Origin: Cristatella mucedo
Taxonomy: Eukaryota > Bryozoa > Phylactolaemata > Cristatellidae
Length of the DNA stretch: 60,000 nt
Reading direction: 5' to 3'
Assembly: GCA_009760855.2 (NCBI GenBank)
Contig: WPIO01000186.1
Span: 188,001-248,000 of the forward strand
Positions 56,115-60,000 of the stretch are shown here, piece by piece (positions within the stretch are counted from its first letter, which is position 1; each line of letters begins with the position of its first letter). Below the pieces are notes generated by a model. That model did not search any database. It was not told the origin of the DNA and saw only the letters and a program-made list of their open reading frames with translations. The position numbers and the translations under genes are program-made.

Positions 56115-56296
56115 AATGAGCCGCGATTGCACACTAGCTCAGGCGGATGCTTTTCACGACCTCGGTTCCGAGGTCGTGGATTCTAATCCTGTGGTTGGCG
56201 ATCCTTTATTGCCGCTGCAAGCAGTGGTGGTAGCCATAAAAGCTCATCTGTCGCTAAGCAAAAGATAGTGTTAAATATTCTATTATTTTTTTAAAG
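56115..56296 (+). mobile_element. SINE2, full length
   Basis: GATTGCACACTAGCTCAGGC, B-box TGGATTCTAATCC, CCTTTATTGCCGCTGCAAGC and the tail GTCGCTAAGCAAAAGATAGT. Confidence 0.9.
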
Positions 56297-57690
56297 ACCG
56301 CGTCCTCTGCCCGACTTATGCCGGTTCAGGCAGGTTGGGCGCTAACTCCAAGCACACTTTATCGACAACGCTCGAGGACAGCGTGCGTACGCTGCTCCGC
56401 TGACGGCTGCAACAGGAAAATCAATGGGAAGACATTCAGCACAAACCAGGCCAACCGCCGCGATAGAGGGGAAAGCTTAGCCCGGAGCCAGGAGCGACCA
56501 CTTTACCTCCGATTCAGCTCTGCCGACGCAAGCGCTGCGGCTCGGCACCCTTTTGCAATGCAAAAGGCGCGTGTACATTTTGAGACAGTACGCCAGGATA
56601 CGAGATCGGGTGCACAGTCGTTCTTCGAAGCTTCGTGTCATGTCCTTTAGCCTTGCGACGAGAGCAGGAGGAGTCTGGGCAGTCGCATTTTAGCGCCGTT
56701 GGAAGAAGCAGCAGTCAAACCAGAGGGGGGCCGCTGCACGAACTTTTCCCGAGCAGGGTGACATTGTATCAGCACTCCGACCCGCGGCGGCAAACTGCTG
56801 CCGGTCGTTCCGGACTTAAAAAATAATTCTTGCCTCTACGCGCGGCAGCAGCGTATAGGGACGGCAGTGCCAAAAGCATTGTGGAGACTAGGTGCGTTCT
56901 TCGCTGGATAGCGCGCCTTTCTTCTCCGTGGTTAGCGCTTTACTTCTCGCGCCTTTGTAATGCTTCGCCAGGCTACACCGTGCGCACCGCGGCAGAGCTG
57001 CTGCGGCGCGCGCATTTCGTTGAGCTCATCGGCACTGACCGACACTTGCAACCAACAGGAGGCACGGCAGCCATATTTTCGACATATCTGCTGACGATGT
57101 TAAGGCGGTCTGTCGGAGAGCATCGCCCGAGTGGTGAGAAGAGAGCGTGCTGCAGAATTTGTCTTTAGCTTTTTTCTGAGTTGCGGAGTCGAGAAGTGAC
57201 TGCGCAACGTTTCGAAAAACCTATTGTTATCGCCTTGCTACGACGACAATTATTTCGAACAGCATGAAGTTTCCATCTGATGCCGGAAATAAAACGCCAC
57301 CATTTCTATAGTATACTCTGCGCAATAATATTTTCAATATCTCTACCGAATGGTGAAAGTGGAGCTGGATACTATCTCTACGTATATTTTACGAAATATG
57401 TAATTATAACTCTGTAAATGTATGCAACGATTTAGCAACGAATATATGCAATATAACGAATATTGGAAGTATGGCCAGATGATTGTGTGTGATACGGACA
57501 CAAATCAGCAGACATGGGAGAATTATCGAGAAAGCGAGAGCACTGGTATAACGATCTGCGAGAAGCATATATTTTTAATGCGTAAAATTGCGCTGTAAGA
57601 GCTTCGTAGCGTCTTCGAGGTACCTACTGCAGATTTAGTGAAACTTCAGCTATGCGAAGGAGGCAGAACACTGCGCTTGTATGTACGCCT
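56297..57690. other. No gene recognised
   Basis: Several open frames of 60-112 codons on the + strand, none with recognisable motifs. Confidence 0.45.
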
Positions 57691-57900
57691 ACAAGGAGAG
57701 AGAGAGAGAGAGAGAGTGAGAGAGAGACTGTAGGAGAGAGAGAGAGAGAGAGAGAGATAGAGAGAGGTGAGTGAGAGAGAAGGGAGAAAAATAGGCAGAT
57801 GCAACACAGAGAGATGGAGAGAGAGAGAGAAGGAGAGATGGATAAGGAGAGAGAGAGAGAGAGAGAGAGAGAAAATGAGAGAGAGAGAGAGAGAGAGACA
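57691..57900. repeat. Interrupted (GA)n array
   Basis: GA runs broken by unique bases such as AAAATAGGCAGATGCAACAC. Confidence 0.95.
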
Positions 57901-59562
57901 TGGGTGCATTGATTGTACCCGGAATAGTTTGTGCCGTGTAGTTCTGTGCATAGGTAGACTCTACTTACCAATATCCTCGAAATGTAGTTAAGACTTCTTC
58001 AGCAGTTCAAACACATTTATTGCATTTCCTTGTAGACACTGTTTATTACATTTCTGCCATCTAATTGGGAGTTTGGTGGATGAAAATCATAGCGCATTTG
58101 CATAGCGCCTTAATCTAATAACTAAATCTCTTCTAGGAAGATCTTCGCTCATGCTGGAGAGGTAACATGCTCGCCGATCAGTGACAATACCATTCACGTT
58201 TGCCTCACGCGTGCGTAAGCAAGTGAAGTGTGATTCACCGGAACAGAGTAAATTCTATAAGAAACGGGCGGGTTTGCTCACATAAGATGCATTCTCCAAA
58301 TAATTTGAAGTCGGTTCAAAAGACGCGCAGCAACGCGAGGAGGAGGAGGCCAGGAGTTGAACGAGTGGGAGGAAAGCTGGAGCTGCAAGCGCTTCATCGG
58401 ACAGCCACGTGACCACCACGTGACGGCGGTGCTACGCCCACACAAGCTTGTCGGATAGGCGGTGAGCCTGGGCTGGAGAGAAAAAAGGTAGCTAGAAATG
58501 ATTGACACGACACCAATGTCGTCACCGCGATGCACTACTCTGTGAGGAGACAGTGCAGATCGGCGAGAAGCGATGCCTTGCGGCCGTTTCAAACCTCATG
58601 TCGTTCAAGCACAGCGAGTCCAATCCAGCGATGTCGAAGCTCTGTGTGAGGCCGTCACAGACGGCTCCATGCTGAAGGCTTGCTCGTACGTGAGAAAGAA
58701 GAGAAGAAAAGGACTGCACACAATTTCATACGACTATTACAGACCTGTATTGCTTCACAATTTACATACGGGAATCTACTTGGTAGCCCCTAGTCTTAGG
58801 TCGTCGTTTCGAAAAATGCAAATACCTTCGGTTTTTGCAGCGACTCCAGCGTTACGATTACTAATAACTGCACGCACAGTAATCTTAGGCTTAGATATTT
58901 ATGTAACCCAAGATTTTTAAAAGCTAGTTTAAATAGAGGTAGGTTGTTTTGGGTCTTACCGCAAGGATAAGATGCTGCCACTTCGTGACACTTGTCACGT
59001 GACACGGAAAGATCTTGTATTCGATTCCTCCGGCAGGCCTTCCTTTTGTTTCTCGCAGCAATCAGTACTATTGCCGCTTGTTGCTTTTCAGCCGCTATAT
59101 AAATAAGGCTTTTAAATTAGACGACTTTAACTTTTGCGTTTCCTCCGGTGACCGAATTGGCTTGTCGGGTAGCATTGATCGGCCAGACGATCAGTTTTCA
59201 GAATATTCCGGGTACCGACTGTGGAGCTTGCGCTAGTTTTTTCCTTAGAATTATTTCCTCACTGACCTGGTTTGTTCCACAGTTCAACAGCCAGTTGAAG
59301 TACGTTCTTGGCAGACGAATTTAAGTCCACTCGGTAATGATGTATTTTAGGGCTGAGTGTTTTCAAGCCAATGCGACTGTCCGATGCAGCCCATATGGGA
59401 TATGGGATAGTGCGAAAATGATATACATGACCTTAGGGTAGTGCGAAAGGTTGATAGGCCTAAGTACCATAGAGCGTCAGACATAGTATTCAGTTAAATT
59501 TTGGTCAAGAAGCAGAGAGCTCCAGAATGTCTCTCCGTCTCGCTCTCCCCCCTGCGTTTCTG

Positions 59563-59604
<42 letters not shown>

Positions 59605-60000
59605 CTCTCTAACGGAGACTCTGGCTTCCCTGCGTCGAGGTTCTTCTGCACCAGCTAATGTTGAATGAATTTCTGCTCTTACAGTTATTTGTTTGTCGTA
59701 AACAGTTTATTTCTGTGGGAAAAATAAAAAACTGAAAGATTTCGGCACAGATTTTCCTCTGCCGATTTCATCTAACACTGCGTACAACCTTCTGGAATGC
59801 AACCATGAGCTCGCTCGGACCGCCTCGTCTACTGCATATGGAATACTTTGAAGTTGATAAACTTACGCATTTACAACACTCATTCTCGCCTCCTGACATA
59901 GAGCGCTCTAACGTGCGTTCTTGTTCGTTGCAGAATTCTTCCGAAAACCGAAGTTCTTGCGAACATCGTATACGGAAACGATACAGCTAAGACCTGTTTA
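57901..60000. other. No gene recognised; one (CT)n at 59561-59602
   Basis: A possible SINE remnant near 58085-58135 (GCATAGCGCCTTAATC). The frame at 58573-58920 has no family resemblance. A (TC)n microsatellite lies at 59561-59602. Confidence 0.45.

Overview
The window is nuclear DNA of an animal. Its genes have GT-AG introns, large introns are full of retrotransposon fragments, SINEs and microsatellites, and there are no operons or bacterial signals. Two genes are recognisable as an NWD-type NACHT/WD-repeat protein and ANKUB1, and a third is a Ly6/uPAR protein. Together with L2/CR1-like LINEs and two tRNA-derived SINE families, this suggests an invertebrate, perhaps a spiralian. The species cannot be named from the sequence alone.

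Region by region: 1-4.9 kb is intergenic, with LINE and SINE pieces. From 4.99 to 27.18 kb on the + strand lies a NACHT and WD-repeat gene (NWD1/NWD2-like). I could place 11 exons, and the intron phases match at all ten junctions. Joined, they give 1684 codons, close to the usual length of vertebrate NWD2; only the extreme N-terminus is uncertain. Its introns hold at least five SINE1, three SINE2 and about a dozen LINE fragments, several tandem repeats, a perfect 23-bp hairpin and a plant-type (CCCTAAA) telomere-like tract. From 27.2 to 34.2 kb is mostly LINE debris on the - strand plus two adjacent minisatellites. At 35.5-37.8 kb on the - strand is a single-exon ANKUB1 (ankyrin plus ubiquitin-like) gene with two long polyglycine tracts and a GC-rich upstream region. 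From 38 to 53 kb are GC-rich stretches without a recognisable gene, large (GA)n/(TC)n arrays, a 30-G run and more LINE/SINE copies. At 53.1-55.1 kb on the - strand are two exons of a GPI-anchored Ly6/uPAR (three-finger) protein with a poly(A) signal; its signal-peptide exon was not securely found. The last 5 kb holds one SINE2, two dinucleotide arrays and nothing recognisable.

The genes are unrelated in function as far as can be seen: a STAND-type P-loop NTPase with WD propellers, a ubiquitin-like/ankyrin protein, and a cell-surface three-finger protein. The most unusual signals are structural. Two different 5' splice sites of the NWD gene are each amplified as tandem arrays, one 3' splice site is duplicated in frame, one exon uses a CT microsatellite as its pyrimidine tract, and SINE1 carries the same 3' hairpin tail as the resident LINE. 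I found no evidence of a wholly new molecular system.
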